Source: Litsea cubeba (taxonomy: Eukaryota > Streptophyta > Magnoliopsida > Laurales > Lauraceae). Taken from it: 64,000 nt of DNA. The notes below the pieces were generated by a model. That model was not told the DNA's origin and did not search any database. It worked only from the letters and a program-made list of their open reading frames with translations. How positions within the stretch are numbered: position 1 is the stretch's first letter; every line of letters begins with the position of its first letter. Where the stretch lies: contig CM022948.1 in assembly GCA_012931725.1 (NCBI GenBank), positions 89,984,888 through 90,048,887 on the forward strand, given 5' to 3'. The position numbers and the translations under genes were made by a program. Shown piece by piece: positions 11,501-35,278 of this stretch.

Positions 11501-14500
11501 AATCAAAATAATTGATTGACATGTGATCAATGAAAGAGAGGAAATTAAGCAACTAGAACTCGATAAGAGTAATTTAACCCCCTAAAAAAACAGAACCCCT
11601 CCTTCTTTTTTTTTAATGTTAGAACCTTTTTTTTTTTTGGTTGGCTAGTTTTTTGACAAATATCTCAGTTTGGGATACCAAAGAGAAGGTTGTCTATGAT
11701 TTGCTCTGAGAGGAAGGCCAATATATTTAAATGGGAAATTTACATGTAACTACTTCCCTTTTTATATATTTACAAACAACTGCCTCTAAATTTAGATTTT
11801 ACATACACCACCTCTAATTGTAGTTTTTACATACAACCACCTAAACTCCTATGACAATTTTGGTCAACCACTTTGACCAATAATCCAACTCATTTTTCTG
11901 TTAATATGATCGAACCTAACTTCAAGATTTTTAAAAAGACAACTTTAGGTATAGCAAAAGGCTTCTTTATGTTCGTTGCAACCGAATGTTTTACTGCTTG
12001 CTTAATGCTTCTCAAAGTTTTTATTAAGGCAATATTGCTTTCACATTGCCATCACTCTATCAAAGGGCAAGGTAGTAAACATTCTTTGCTTTTGTTTTGA
12101 AATTGAAAACACGACAGAGTTTGTGGGATCTACTGTCTCTATAAGATACAAGAAGGGCTTTGAGATCTAGTCCACTTTAAAGAAACACGAACAACTTTAA
12201 AGAAACACGAATAGGTCTATTGAATGTTGATAACCATTTTATCTAAGGCTACAAAATGGATGGCCAATAGATAAAGGCAATGTTTCTTTTTCGACCATTC
12301 ATTTTATGGCCTTAGATCAGTTGGTTATCCGCATCTAGTTGACTTGATATTTTATAGTTGGCCAGATCCCAAAGCCCTCTTATAGCTAGTAGGGCTAGTG
12401 GACACTACATACTCTGCCATTTGGCCCATTTTGGAAAGGAGTGGATACTTCTTGCTACTGAAGCCATAGAGGATCTAGATCATTTGGGTTTTCCCAAAGG
12501 AGAACTTTCGTTATTAGTTCAGGTTACTTGAGTGTGGGACTTGGGTATTCATTGAGTCCATCACTATAAATCTATGGTAGACTTTGTGGTATCCATTGGC
12601 TGATGCAGGTCAAAAATGACTTATCAGAGGCCCAAGAAGACCAGGACATGTCCAATTGACTAAAAGGGCCCATAACTTAAGTGTTTAATTAAACATACAT
12701 AGTCATATTACATGCCCAATCAATTGCATTCTCATATATTAAGGAGTTTTATAATTAGAGAATCAATTTGATTGTAATATGTTTAAGGTTAGTAAGATGT
12801 GTAATTCAAAATCCTTTGGAGCCATAATTAGAAATTACAATCTCTAATTAGGAGTCAAGATAATTGACCACCCTAATTAGAAGGTGTAAATCTCTAATTT
12901 GTAGTCGAGATTCTTGGCAATTAGTCTATATAAGTTTGTTAGGGCTTCCCAACGTAATTCAAAAATATTTTCCTCTCTTCCAATATCAAGTCATTGAAAT
13001 CAAACTCTCTTAGCCTTTAGTAAGATGTGTGTGAAGACTTACATTACGGATCAAGAACGCTTTATCAAAGAAGGCGCAAAAGGATGAATTGACTAAAAGG
13101 GACCATAACTTAAGTATTTAATTAGACACATGCTAAAGAAGGGCATCGCATTATAGTCATGTTCGATGCACAATCAATTCCAATCTTGTATATTAAGAAG
13201 CTTTATCTTAAGATTCATTAGATTGTAAAATGTTAAGTGCAATAAGGTATATTAGTCAAAATCCTTGGGAGCCATATTTGAAAAATACAATCCCTAATTA
13301 GAAGTCAAGATTATTGACCTTTCCAATTAGAAGGCGTAAATTCTAATTAGGAGCCAATAATGCTGGCTGCTAGTCAATATAAAGCTTCTAAAGGCCATCC
13401 AAAGTAATGAATATTTCCCCCTCTTCCAATATTGAGTCGACGAAATCGAACTATCACAACCTTGAGTGAAGATTCCTTGGCTTCTCCAATATGTAAAGAC
13501 TCCAGTGGGATGGCATGAAGACTCCACATTGGTCCACCCTCCATTACTTGATGTAGCCAATTAAGGGCATTATAGTCGTGTTACATGCCCAATCAAATCT
13601 CATATCTGGTTTTGTTCTAAGATAATCAAGTTGATGGTAAAATGTTTAAGTTTCATAAGGTGTGAAATTCAATTTCCTCAAGAGCCATCATTAGAAAAAT
13701 ACGATCTCTAATTAGGAGTCAAGATTATTGACCACCCTAATTAGAAGGAGTGATCTCTAATTAAGAGCCAAAGTTGTTGGCTGCTAGTTATATAAAGCTT
13801 GTAAAGGCTCCTTTAAAGTAATTAAAGGAATGTTTTTCTCTCTTCCTATCTCGAGTTTTGATGAAATCAAACTCTCTTTGCCTTGAGTGAAGATTCCTTG
13901 GCTTCTCCAATGTGTGAAGACTCCATTGGATTCTCTAATTAGGAGCCTAGATTGTTGACTTTGTTCATTGCCTTTCGTTAAAGGTAAGGCAAGGTAAGGG
14001 GCAATATTATCTTTTCAAAATTTTGAAGTTGAGTTCATTCGCATTGACTGACAAATGAGTCTTTAGTCTACCACTGGTCAAAGTGGTTGGCCGAAATTGT
14101 CGTGGAAGTATAGGTATGTGAAAACCAAAATTGGAGGTGGTTATTTGTAAGTATAAAAAACAGGTCGTTATTTGTAAAATTTCCTCATATTGGAAAGTTA
14201 ATTCTACAGTACCTTGAGATCTTCACCAAATGAGCTACTAAATCGTCTAATACAACACCTCTGTAAAGGAGCTTTTACAAAGATTTATACGAACCTTGAT
14301 ACCGCCTCAAAATACCTTTAGGTAACAAGAAGATTCTTCAGCCATTGTGTGCTTGCGATGGTGTCTATTGCAAAATGAAGCTGCAAAATTTCCATTTATC
14401 CTTTGTCATGCTTTTGAACCTCTTGCATATGTTTCATGTTTACACTTGTATTGTTTGCAAAGATAACTGTTTGTCTTCATCTAAAATTGTACATGAAATC

Positions 14501-17500
14501 ATCTTTCTTTAGTTTTTTAAATCAATAACATCAATTTTCATTAAGGAAACAAAATAAATTCATTAAGAGCATGTTTGTGCAGCCACTTTACCACAGAGAA
14601 AACATGGAAACTAGAAACGCTTTTCTACAATGCAAAAAGTTCCACATTTTATGTGGCTGCTTTTCAGTGAGGAAAAACAAAAGAATGAGCTAAATTTTAT
14701 GTGATTCTGCAGAAAAGCATTGGTTTTCCACAGCAGTGCACGAACATCATCACCACATCATCAAAGCCTTGTCCCAACTATGTTGGGTTCTTTGGGTTGT
14801 GGCAAAATCTTGCACTAGGTGTCAACCTACCTAACGCAACCCTCCTTTACCCTGGCTGAAGCCTGCACCAACATACCCTAAAGAAAATATCATATACAAT
14901 AAGCTATACAACATAAGAGAAGTATACTTTATTATAAGCGCATCTATATAAATACATATATGTCCTCCATTTTCAAAATAGTCAATACATGTTTTCCACA
15001 TTCTCTTTCACAAACACATTTGTTGCTTCATTTGCACTTCTCTAAATGTGCTTGAACAAACAATTTTAAGGACGGACTTATTTCCTTAAAGTCGCATCAT
15101 GTGCCTCTCCCAAGCTCGAATAAAGGATGAGAGTTAACAAAGGTAATCGGATGTGAAAAGGTGCCACACTTAAATATATATTATAAACGACATGATGGAT
15201 TTTGGAGTTACCAAAAAACATGGTTGCAAATAAGGATGAGTGGAAAAGTAGAGTTCACAAAACCAACCCCGAATAGATGGGATAAGTCTATGATGACAAC
15301 AGTGGTGATATTCAATATCTCTCTTACCATGTTTTCTAGCATCCATGGTACTCTCCATTTGTTTGATGCGCAAGTAATGGCATTCTTGGAATCTCTATCG
15401 GTTACCAACCCCCTCAGAATCTTTACTACCCCTGTCACTGCCAATATTTTGAACCTAAAAAAGAACAAGGGATTACTCTGTTGTCACTTCTCAAAAATGC
15501 CTAATTCTCACCCAACTTCACCGTCTACATGAAATCTAGACCATCCCAAATAAGATGCTTCCATTCATTGTCTTTTACTTCTGCCCACCCCTTGTATGAT
15601 GGATCCTTCCCAATTTCTTATATGTCAGACGCTTAGTCCCTTTAAGCCCACCCCTCGTATGATGGATCCTTCCCAATTTCTTATATGTCAGACGCTTAGT
15701 CCCTTTAAATTCTTTACCAGACATAGTCTAGTGATCCATTTTTACTTTAATTAAAGCACTCTTTCATTCCTTTTTCCATGCCATTAATAGGACTGCCAAA
15801 GGTGTGGTCTTCCATGTACTGATGCCATTATTTTTTAAATGAATAGTTCTCCTGGATGCCCAAACATATCGAAGTGTATGCACCCCTACTGACAATACCC
15901 CAAACAATTGAAACATTTTGCTCTGTAGAATCCTTTTGACGACTATTTCACTGAACCACAAACAATACCCCATGATCGGAAGAACATGCTTATTATTATC
16001 AGTCAATTTATCTCTCAATTTTCTACTTGGTTGTGATGTTTACCATTATCGTGAGTGTGCCCTAGTAGCTGAATCCATCTTTGGATTCGATCAATCCCTC
16101 GGGAGGTTGATCCATTTCGATCGCGGATCCAGGGCGCATCACAGGGAGTCCTTGAATTTATGTTAATACTAAAAGGGAGAATTACAAAAAGTAAAAAAAA
16201 AATGTTTATCCAGACAAATTATAAACACATTCAGTTATGAACCATCTATGTTAAGATGGATATTCCCTTCATTTCATAGGCCTACATTTTCCTCAAGTGC
16301 CTCGGTACATTGCATTCTTCTCAACATATTCCATTGTTATTCCCTTCACATGCATGTATTGATATGAAAAATATGAAGTACTAATATTAGTGAATTTCTG
16401 TAGTCCATGCGTCTTTCACTACTTTACACCCATCTCAACATTTACTTTGTGATGTATCATGTTGCATTTAGCCACACTTACCCGAAAATCACACAAACTT
16501 AGTTGTAAATTAGAATATTGGGCAATGGTAGATGGAAGTGGAACCATTACTCAATGAAGCAAATCAAGCATTAAATTTGGGAACTGACAAGATTAAGACG
16601 TGTCATTCTTTTTATGACTTTATGGATCGTTTGGTGGCTACGGATCATCAGATTGGTAAGAGATTTTTCATTGTCCTCGGAACAGTGGCGCTTTCAACAT
16701 TATGATAATGACTGCTCATAAGATAGGAAGGGAAGTCCTTTTTTCTCCCTTTAGTATCTCTTCAATTTTATCATCTCTTCTGCATCCAATCCAATTTAAT
16801 TTTCAATGAAAGCTGAAATGAGGTAAATCATTTCAATCATAATTATTTTTAACATGCTGATCTGTAGCAGCAATGAAGAATCCCTAAATCATCTTTCCTT
16901 CTCAATCTATTTAAGATCTTCTATTCTTCTCGTTTTACAGGGTCCCCATTAAATTAAAAAAAAAAACTTTGAATCATAACTGTTAAGCTTATGGAAGGGA
17001 TGCTTTATAAACTAATACTCCCATTCTATTGTCCTTCCTCATTTTCTTGTTCTTATCACCTTTCTGTCTCTCCCATTTCATTATTATACAGAACCATCAT
17101 TCTTATTTCAATAAAAATTGAAATAGGGTAAAATCATATTAAATTTATAATTCCCTGTGCTTTGCTCGTTACTCTACACCAAAGGCCCTCAAGCTATGGT
17201 AAACTTCCCTTCAAATACTACTTCCCTTCCATCATTACATATTGTGATTTGTTGCAATAAGTGTAGGGGATGTCACAAGATTTGAGTTTATAGTGTTTGC
17301 CTTCCCAGAAGCTCATTTCCCCTTAAACACCTGCATTTTTCATCTTGTGTCCTGTGCTCTTCACATTGCTATATGGAAAGTAACAAAATATTGCAAAACT
17401 TTCCATACATCCATTCATCTCATTGTTTCATGCATCCGTTTCTTGGTCTGAAAAACATGGTTGAGTTCGTGCATGAATGTAAAAAATACATGGTTCACAG

Positions 17501-17962
17501 GTTGACTAATTTGTTTTCTAGCCTACAGTTCGCTATTCATTACTCTTCATAAATCATTGGGACAGGTTCATCCCATTTGCCTTTTCAATTGGTCCGGATA
17601 AGTGATTGCAATCTGTAGTAGATACCTCTTCATCTGCTAGAGCGTTTGCGACATCATCATGGGACGGAAGAGGAAAAGAACAAAATAAAAAACAGATTTT
17701 CCATGAATCATGAGCTTATAGATGGATATAGAAGTGTGATAGGGCAATTGTGAAAACATTTGTTTGTCTAATTTTTTTTTTTTTTTTTCTTTGGCTACAG
17801 CCTGTTTCTTCAGCAAAGGGAAAGCCCTCAAAGCTGCACAAAAGGAAGCATCAGATTGGGTCCTTGTACTTTGATATGAAACAGAAGGAAATGGAACTAG
17901 CGGAGCGGCGTGCCAGAGGCTTCCTCACAAAAGCTGAAACACAAGGCAAGTATGGGTGGTGA
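8519..17962 (+). CDS. PRCC-domain protein (proline-rich, spliceosome-associated type)
   Basis: Exon 1 is 8519-9703 (395 codons) and exon 2 is 17801-17962 (53 codons plus TGA), with GT-AG junctions and phase 0; the product is 448 aa. The start was chosen at MDSLLANYASDEEEE, the conserved N-terminus of PRCC homologues; the frame is open upstream but has no ATG there. Residues 11-18 are acidic, then comes a Pro/Ser-rich region with a 41-residue unit repeated twice (residues 26-106), an acidic Asp/Glu run, and Tyr/Gly/Asn-rich imperfect repeats (DNA about 9211-9513). The C-terminal PRCC domain starts near GGILGKRGRKEIP and crosses the intron at GIAFGPAYQ|P, ending in HKRKHQIGSLYFDMKQKE and KAETQGKYGW. 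Human PRCC is nuclear and linked to splicing factors; a nuclear role in the plant is inferred. The 8.1-kb intron is filled with transposons but its splice sites look intact. Confidence 0.93.
8594..8839 (+). repeat. In-frame tandem duplication inside PRCC exon 1 (2 x 123 bp)
   Basis: Codons 26-66 and 67-106 encode two nearly identical units beginning KPISLSLPKPS and ending SSLPPPKPISSSSS. DNA and protein are both highly similar, pointing to a fairly recent in-frame duplication in the disordered Pro/Ser-rich region rather than a conserved repeat. Confidence 0.9.
10036..10850 (-). mobile_element. Degenerate L1-type LINE remnant (zf-RVT and RNase H parts)
   Basis: On the minus strand, about 10849-10700 encodes a zf-RVT-like piece (LCGSDERFVDQLFICCPVAK, the usual Cys and 'HLF.HC..A' pattern with HL replaced by QL). 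Further on, 10230-10036 encodes an RNase-H-like piece with FAHIPREWDIEANTLA, which matches the 'HIPREWN.EADALA' signature of plant LINE ORF2 C-termini. The order zf-RVT then RNase H is as expected for a minus-strand LINE. Frames are short and interrupted, so it is dead. It lies in the PRCC intron. Confidence 0.8.
11733..14184. mobile_element. Long-TIR element, Mutator-like, in PRCC intron
   Basis: The sequence starting GGGAAATTTAC at 11733 is repeated inverted at the right end (…GTAAAATTTCC, ending 14184). Similarity runs inward for about 150-200 bp (left about 11733-11945, right about 14010-14184), sharing ACCACCTC(T/C)AATT, TTTTCACATAC-like and CCAACCACTTTGACCA blocks. The element is 2.45 kb and carries no recognisable transposase. 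Most of its interior is the three-copy LTR-like array at 12654-13930. No clear 9-bp target duplication was found, so the superfamily is inferred from TIR length and the GGGAAATTTAC end. Confidence 0.65.
12654..13930. repeat. Three tandem LTR-like units (about 380-460 bp each)
   Basis: Copies begin at about 12654, 13087 and 13551. They share, in order: AACTTAAGT(G/A)TTTAATTA (copies 1-2), ATGC(C/A)CAATCAA, GGAGCCAT, (C/G)AAGATTATTGACC, a TATATAA/TATAAAG box (about 12927, 13373, 13789), then AATCAAACTCTC and a GTGAAGACT tail. The TATA-like box in the middle and the mosaic divergence suggest LTRs or a small TRIM-type element amplified in tandem. No internal polyprotein separates them. Confidence 0.7.
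15584..15709. repeat. Near-perfect 63-bp tandem duplication
   Basis: Units 15584-15646 and 15647-15709 differ at one internal base (CCTTGTATG against CCTCGTATG) and at the last base. Both include GATGGATCCTTCCCAATTTC. It is a recent local duplication in the PRCC intron with no coding value. Confidence 0.95.
15764..16018 (-). mobile_element. L1-type LINE remnant (segment after zf-RVT)
   Basis: The minus-strand frame contains FQLFGVLSVGVHTLRYVW and, further on, STWKTTPLAVLLMAWKKE. This fits the 'W.LFG..W...L..W' followed by 'W...PL.....WKERN' pattern found after the zf-RVT domain in plant LINE ORF2. Only about 85 codons remain. It is in the PRCC intron, same strand as the remnant at 10036-10850, so both could derive from one element split by later insertions. 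Confidence 0.55.
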
Positions 17963-20900
17963 ATGGGCGACTCGGATGATCATGTACAATCAATCACAAA
18001 GTTAAAAACATGCATGTAGAGGATATAATGAAAAATCTTCTTTTCATATGGTCTTTGCTTGTAACTGCTTCCTCTTTCTAAAAGTGGTTGCCACTTGCTT
18101 GATTCCTTCAAAACATGTTTCCATTGATTTGCCCAAAGTTTGTAAAGGTCTTCTGGACCACTTGTAAACTATTTCCTTTGTTGCAACTATTGATTACCCC
18201 TTTAGGCTGATGAATGCTAATACCCATTTGTGTTGTCATCCAGTGGGAGAACCAATAAATTTTGGGGGATGCTGTCCTCGTAATCATCAGAATATAACTT
18301 CATATTATAATATACAACGAAGAGTACTCTTGTGCAGGACACTCCCATGTGATAGGCCGTGCAGGACAACTTTGGAAATTGAAAGATCTAAGTGGGATAT
18401 GAAATTTAAGTGGGATATGAAATTTCATGCCAACCCAATGATCCTGACCTTTTCATTTGTACCCCACAAGTTTCTGTTTTAAATAAAAAAGAAACTTCAC
18501 ATCAGATCCAATAGTTTGGTGCAAGCTCCATGGGATCAATGAGATATGGGAGAGGTTTAGATGGTTCACCAGGTTGATCATATAGCAGGCCCCACAAAGG
18601 TGTCTCACATGGTAAGCTCATGCCAGATGTATGCACAGCAGCAAATGCCTAACATCAGCTCTTTTAACAAAATGTGAACAAATATTTGGGAATTGGTCTC
18701 AGATTCTTTCATCTTATATTTGGGAATTTGTATATTTAGGTTAGTGTTTATATAAGCTTCAGCTTTCTAATGTACATTTAATTAAATATTCACTTCAGTA
18801 GGAAAAAAATGACTTTTGAATTACTAAAACTTCTATTGAGTAACAATCAAATCAAGTGTTAAGGTGAGCTCACCCCAATTAACATAATTATTACTTTTCC
18901 CATCATCCTACCCTCAGTGATGAGAAAGCATTCAAGTGTGCTGTAGGAGCTGGACTGCAAACCACACATGTGGCCTGCCCAAAGGTGAAATCCTCTAATT
19001 AAAATAACCTCTCTATAGATATTGTAGCTATTGAGATGGGCATTTGGACATGAGTAAGAAAATCTTGAGATTGGCCTCCATTTTCTGCTTCCATTGGCAA
19101 GATTCCTTGTCTACTTCATGACATGACAAGTGGTCTGTCTACCTCATGACAATGCATGACAAGTGGCTTTCCACTTATTTTATTTGCACTATTTTTATGA
19201 ACATGGGCCAATCAAAATCCGACAAAATCATTTTTAGCATTTTCCTTTTATCCAATTCTACATTATTTTATCAAACATGGAGAAATCGAAGTCCAACACA
19301 CTCCCACTTTCCTCCCTCCAATTCTTTATGTTTATGACTGAAAAATGCATCCCAAATCAAATTCAATGTTCACCAAATCAAATTATAATGTGGATATGCC
19401 ACCATCCACAAGATTTTGGCAACTTTTCCTTTGGTCCACTGTAGGGAAGACATGGCTCTTGTTAGGTCGCACCGCAGAGTACCTGGACTAGGACATAAAA
19501 ACCCCACTGAGGTCTGAACTGGGCATGGACCAGAACCAACAAGTGAGACCCAAGTACCTATATGGTATACATAAAACACTTATTATGCACTTATATTATA
19601 TATGGTAGTGGGATTTAGTATTCAGGCCCATGGGCACTAAACCCATGAGCATCGATCCTCCATTGACCGAAATTCAGATCGAACCCATAAACAATTTATT
19701 CACTTTAGCCCCTTCGATTCTCTAGGACCCATTTTCATTCTTAGTGATCTGGACACACAAACAAACTAATTTGGGTTTTGCTTAAATCATGGTACACCAG
19801 TGGCTATATTACAAGGGGATTGTGGCAAGCTTTTTTTTAGGTGCCCCAGCCTATTAGGCTGGGACCCAAAAGAGCCCACCAAAGTGAGAAGCTGAGCCTA
19901 AACAAGTGGAAAGAGGAAACCCACAAAATTTAAAGAATAGCTCACACACGTGAGAAGAACAGCAGGATGACACATTGAGAACAATCTTACAATCCATTCA
20001 AATGGTGTGTACTTTTGATTTTTCACATAAAATAAAATCAACTCTAAGAAGAGGTGATTGAAAATGACCTTTGTTTTAGCAATAAAAAAGATCTTTGTAG
20101 GCTTTTAGATAGGATATGTTCATCACATTTGAAACATGCTTTTGTATAAAGCTTCTTCGTTAATTCAACTCATGTCAATCGACTATCAACGCTTTCAAGA
20201 GTCTGTAAATCAAGAATGTATGGAGAAAATAAAGTATTTTATTAGGGCCTGTTGGGCAACTGTGATCTATTTAAAATAGAGATTATTTAATTAGACCTCT
20301 ATGAATAAAGTCATTTCAGTTAGACCCTTGTATGTAGATCATTAGATACGCACAATTCAAATTTTTTTAAGTGCAAACTCGTCGTCATGTCCTGTATGGT
20401 AAAATAGTATCTGCAAACTTGTTGAATGGGAAAAATAGAGCCAATAAACTAATCATATAGTAAAAATAGTACTGACTTATCATACAGTAAAATTAGTACT
20501 AACAAGCTTTTCATAAAGTAACATTACATCACCAAACTTGAAAAAAAAAATCTAATTGTTTTAAACACTAACGTTTATTTGAAGAGGTTATCTTTTATTA
20601 GATTTTGAAAAGAGGCAGTAGTTTTTAAAGCTGATTTCACTTGGATCATGTTTGGTAAGAAGTGATGAATCCAAATATGTACAAGGATTCCTCACTACCT
20701 CTATAACAAGGATTCTTCGTTGAGAGATTGTATGGTAAGAACTCCACGCAAATCTTGTTTATATCTGTAAAAAAATCATTTTTGGTGCAAATCTACAAAG
20801 GATTTCTAAATCCTAGGTCGGATGTGTCTCATTGGTTCAAATCTTATGGATTTACAATTGTTAAAATGGGTATACTCTATACACAGATTTGGATTAGTAG

Positions 20901-21221
20901 AAAGCTAAAAAATCATCTCTTTGAGAGTTTGGTTGTCCAATATGTCATTCAAAAATTTCACCAAAAACCAAAGGGCTGAAAATTCTAAATCCTCAAAAAA
21001 GTCATTTGACATATTTTAAGTGATTGGAATTTTGAGATAATTATAGAAAAACCCGCAAATGCTAAATCATGACACATTTTTATCATAAATTCTAATAAAG
21101 AAAGAGATGTTTGATTTCCTCCCTTCTAGCCATTGGTCCACAAGCAAAAAAAAAAAAAAAAAAAAAATTGCCTGCCTTTTAAAAATACTCCTTTTTAGTG
21201 GAAAGCAAAGGCATCAATTCC
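17963..21221. other. Intergenic region between PRCC and GluTRBP genes
   Basis: The start must hold the PRCC 3' UTR. No gene is recognised; short frames at 18210-18482, 19146-19579 and 20728-20979 lack family signatures. About 19835-19980 carries a degraded relative of the CACAAGTGGAAA repeat at 6776-6859. A 22-bp poly-A tract lies at about 21147-21168, just before the GluTRBP promoter. Confidence 0.6.
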
Positions 21222-21229
21222 TATAAAAG
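21222..21229 (+). promoter_or_regulatory. Candidate TATA box of the GluTRBP gene
   Basis: TATAAAAG lies 221 bp upstream of the chosen ATG at 21450 and is followed by a CT/CA-rich stretch that looks like a plant 5' UTR. The position is plausible, but the transcription start is not known. Confidence 0.5.
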
Positions 21230-21449
21230 ATCACACCTCCAACTCTCTAAAAATGAAAACTTTACCAAAAGTAAACAATTATAAACACTCTCTCATGAAC
21301 AGTGTCACAGTATCAGTATCAGTACGCAGCATCTCTCTCTCCTCAAAACCCCGTTAAAGCCCTCTTTTTTCTTTCCTTTTCCTCCTACAAATCTCTCCCT
21401 TTTCAAGAACCCATCAAAATCCTCTTCGCTTTCTGCAAGCTCCTAATCG

Positions 21450-33212
<11,763 letters not shown>

Positions 33213-33246
33213 ATATCCCCTTATAACGGCTCTTTCATGTACAAGT

Positions 33247-33252
33247 AATAAA
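33247..33252 (+). terminator. Polyadenylation signal of GluTRBP
   Basis: AATAAA begins 35 bp after the TGA at 33210-33212, a plausible near-upstream element for the 3' end of this gene. Confidence 0.5.
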
Positions 33253-34916
33253 ATAGAGTCATGAACTTGCAAGGGTGAGATGTGTGGATTGTATTTGAAA
33301 ATTATTTCTTACCCATTGTGATCATGGGAAAATATTTTGAACTCTTAATTTTCATGCCCAAGTTTCATGAATAACTATGATAGTGAATGTACATTCTAAG
33401 GATGATATATTTGTGATCAAATTGTGGCAGAAGTGAAACCGGGTCTTCTGTTTGCCACTATTGCAGACATAAAAACAATGGAAAAATTGGATTCAGCTGT
33501 TAACTCTGATACTAAGGAGGACTCTATATGGATATGTTATGGAAGTCATGCTTCGGTAAAAATCTGAAACTGTCGGTGCAAGAAGGGCTTTGGTATTTGT
33601 TGCTAGGATTCTAAACATGGAGATGTAGGATCAAAATGAATTACATGATCATTATTACACATGATTCAATTAAGATTATTGTATTTTTCATTTATTCTCA
33701 TATGAAAATTGAATAGTTTTACAGTAGGTATTTTGAAGAAAATGAAGGATTTTTGTCACCTACATTTTCCTGTATTCACTAGTGGGTCGTTTGCTTGATG
33801 GCTTGATCCAACTCGCCGTCTGTAAACTGGACAAATTTCACTTCAACATGGATTATTTGCACAGTTTGATAGATCATTAGAAACATAATTACATATTTTA
33901 CACATCTAAATCTAATGGTGTATTTCACTTCAAAACATGTGTTTTGATATGTTTGAATGGATTGGATAAAGCAAACGTGGGCAATGCAACAGAAAAAGTT
34001 TTAATGGAGAAACACCCACTGTCAACATGTTGATTTTTAGCTATAATGGTATTTTCTGATTAAATCGTAACTTTTTCCATGTTTTGCCAAGAATTTGTAA
34101 TTTTTTTAGATTCGTGAAACTTTAAAAAATTAAAGAAAAAGTCCCAATAAAATGGTGCAGTATATTGCTAAGAAAAATCTTGACAAGAATTAAGAAAATC
34201 GCAGCCTAACTCGATTCTGTTTGATGTGTGTAAAAATGCAGGGGCTAGGATGATTGTTTAATCTAATGATAAATAACTAATCAGCTCTAACACCCATCAT
34301 AGTCGCTGTACCTAGAATTTCAAGGGGTTGGTGGTTTGTGATCATTTTACACATGTAAATGTAACGTGTGTAAATTTTTATACATGAGCATCTTTGTTTG
34401 CACTCATTTATGCATCACATGCATAAATTTTGGTGTGAAAATGGTGTAAATTAGGCTATTTTCACATCAAAATTCACACACCTCACACGACAGGGGTGAA
34501 ATTTTGCACACCTCACACCTTAAAGAGGTACTGGTACAATAACCATAGAATCAAAACCCATCAACCACCTTTTATTTATTTGCCGTCATGGTGGCCCCAA
34601 AATTGCAATCCCAACTGTTTAAATTTCTTCATTGAACTAATTTGCACTCATGTCCTCCTCATCATCATATACACAGCATATGAGGTGGAAATTTCCCATC
34701 AGATCTTCATCTTGGTATTCTTGTATCATTGTGGGTATTTCCAAATCATCTTTTGGGATTTTTTACTTGGGTTTTTTGTGTGGCCACTTCTTTATATGGG
34801 TTCTAGATGGGCACATCTGACCAATGTCAACATGAAAAAACAACATTCCAATCCAAATGCAATGCAAGGTAAAACACATCTAGCTCACTTGAACATCATT
34901 CAACTTGATATAGAAC
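33253..34916. other. Intergenic region downstream of GluTRBP
   Basis: AT-rich, with the GluTRBP 3' flank and copy B of a MITE-like repeat (34321-34642). No gene is recognised. The open frame 34496-34921 (+) lies across that repeat and looks accidental. Confidence 0.6.
34321..34642. repeat. Dispersed MITE-like repeat, copy B
   Basis: Second copy of the family at 32301-32595, same orientation, with a small insertion near 34489-34515 where CACACCTCACAC is repeated. A more diverged relative may be present at about 48835-49010. Confidence 0.8.
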
Positions 34917-35097
34917 CCTAGAGCTGTCCACTGAGAGCTTGGTTTCAAGAACATCTGCAATGGCTGAACTCAACTTTCCGTTAACATTTGGGCGAAGTCC
35001 ACCAATGGATATCAATTCTCCATATGCAGCTGGTTCTTCACTACCAGCAAATGCAATGGCCAATGGGCACTCCTCCATTCAATAAAATCATCACATA
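34917..35097 (-). pseudogene. MIF/D-dopachrome tautomerase-like exon, frameshifted
   Basis: On the minus strand, 181 bp lie between a TTCAG acceptor (35099-35098) and a GT donor (34916-34915). The frame encodes AFAGSEEPAAYGELISIGG and ADVLETKLSVDSSR, the conserved centre of plant macrophage-migration-inhibitory-factor-like proteins. Its beginning (VMILLNGGVPI) is in another frame, because about 7 extra bases interrupt the sequence near 35059-35067. The exon would otherwise be 174 bp, exactly 58 codons. I found no first exon (start MPC...) or last exon nearby on this strand. It is most simply a decayed gene fragment. Confidence 0.78.
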
Positions 35098-35205
35098 CTG
35101 AACCACCACCATCACCATAAATAACATGTCCAGCTCTCTGAGTTACATGATGATACATTGGATATTTAAAATTACTGGCACACTGATTCAATAGTAAAAA
35201 TCACC

Positions 35206-35206
<1 letters not shown>

Positions 35207-35278
<72 letters not shown>
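35207..35278. repeat. Compound tract C30-(AC)11-A20
   Basis: Thirty consecutive C, 11 AC units and 20 A. Its reverse complement has the same T-(GT)-G order as the tract at 28757-28809. It lies between the MIF fragment and the At1g16860-like gene. Confidence 0.95.

Noticed and set aside
34496..34921. 141-codon plus-strand frame
   Set aside because: It begins in the MITE-like repeat and ends at the MIF-like exon; composition and context show no gene.
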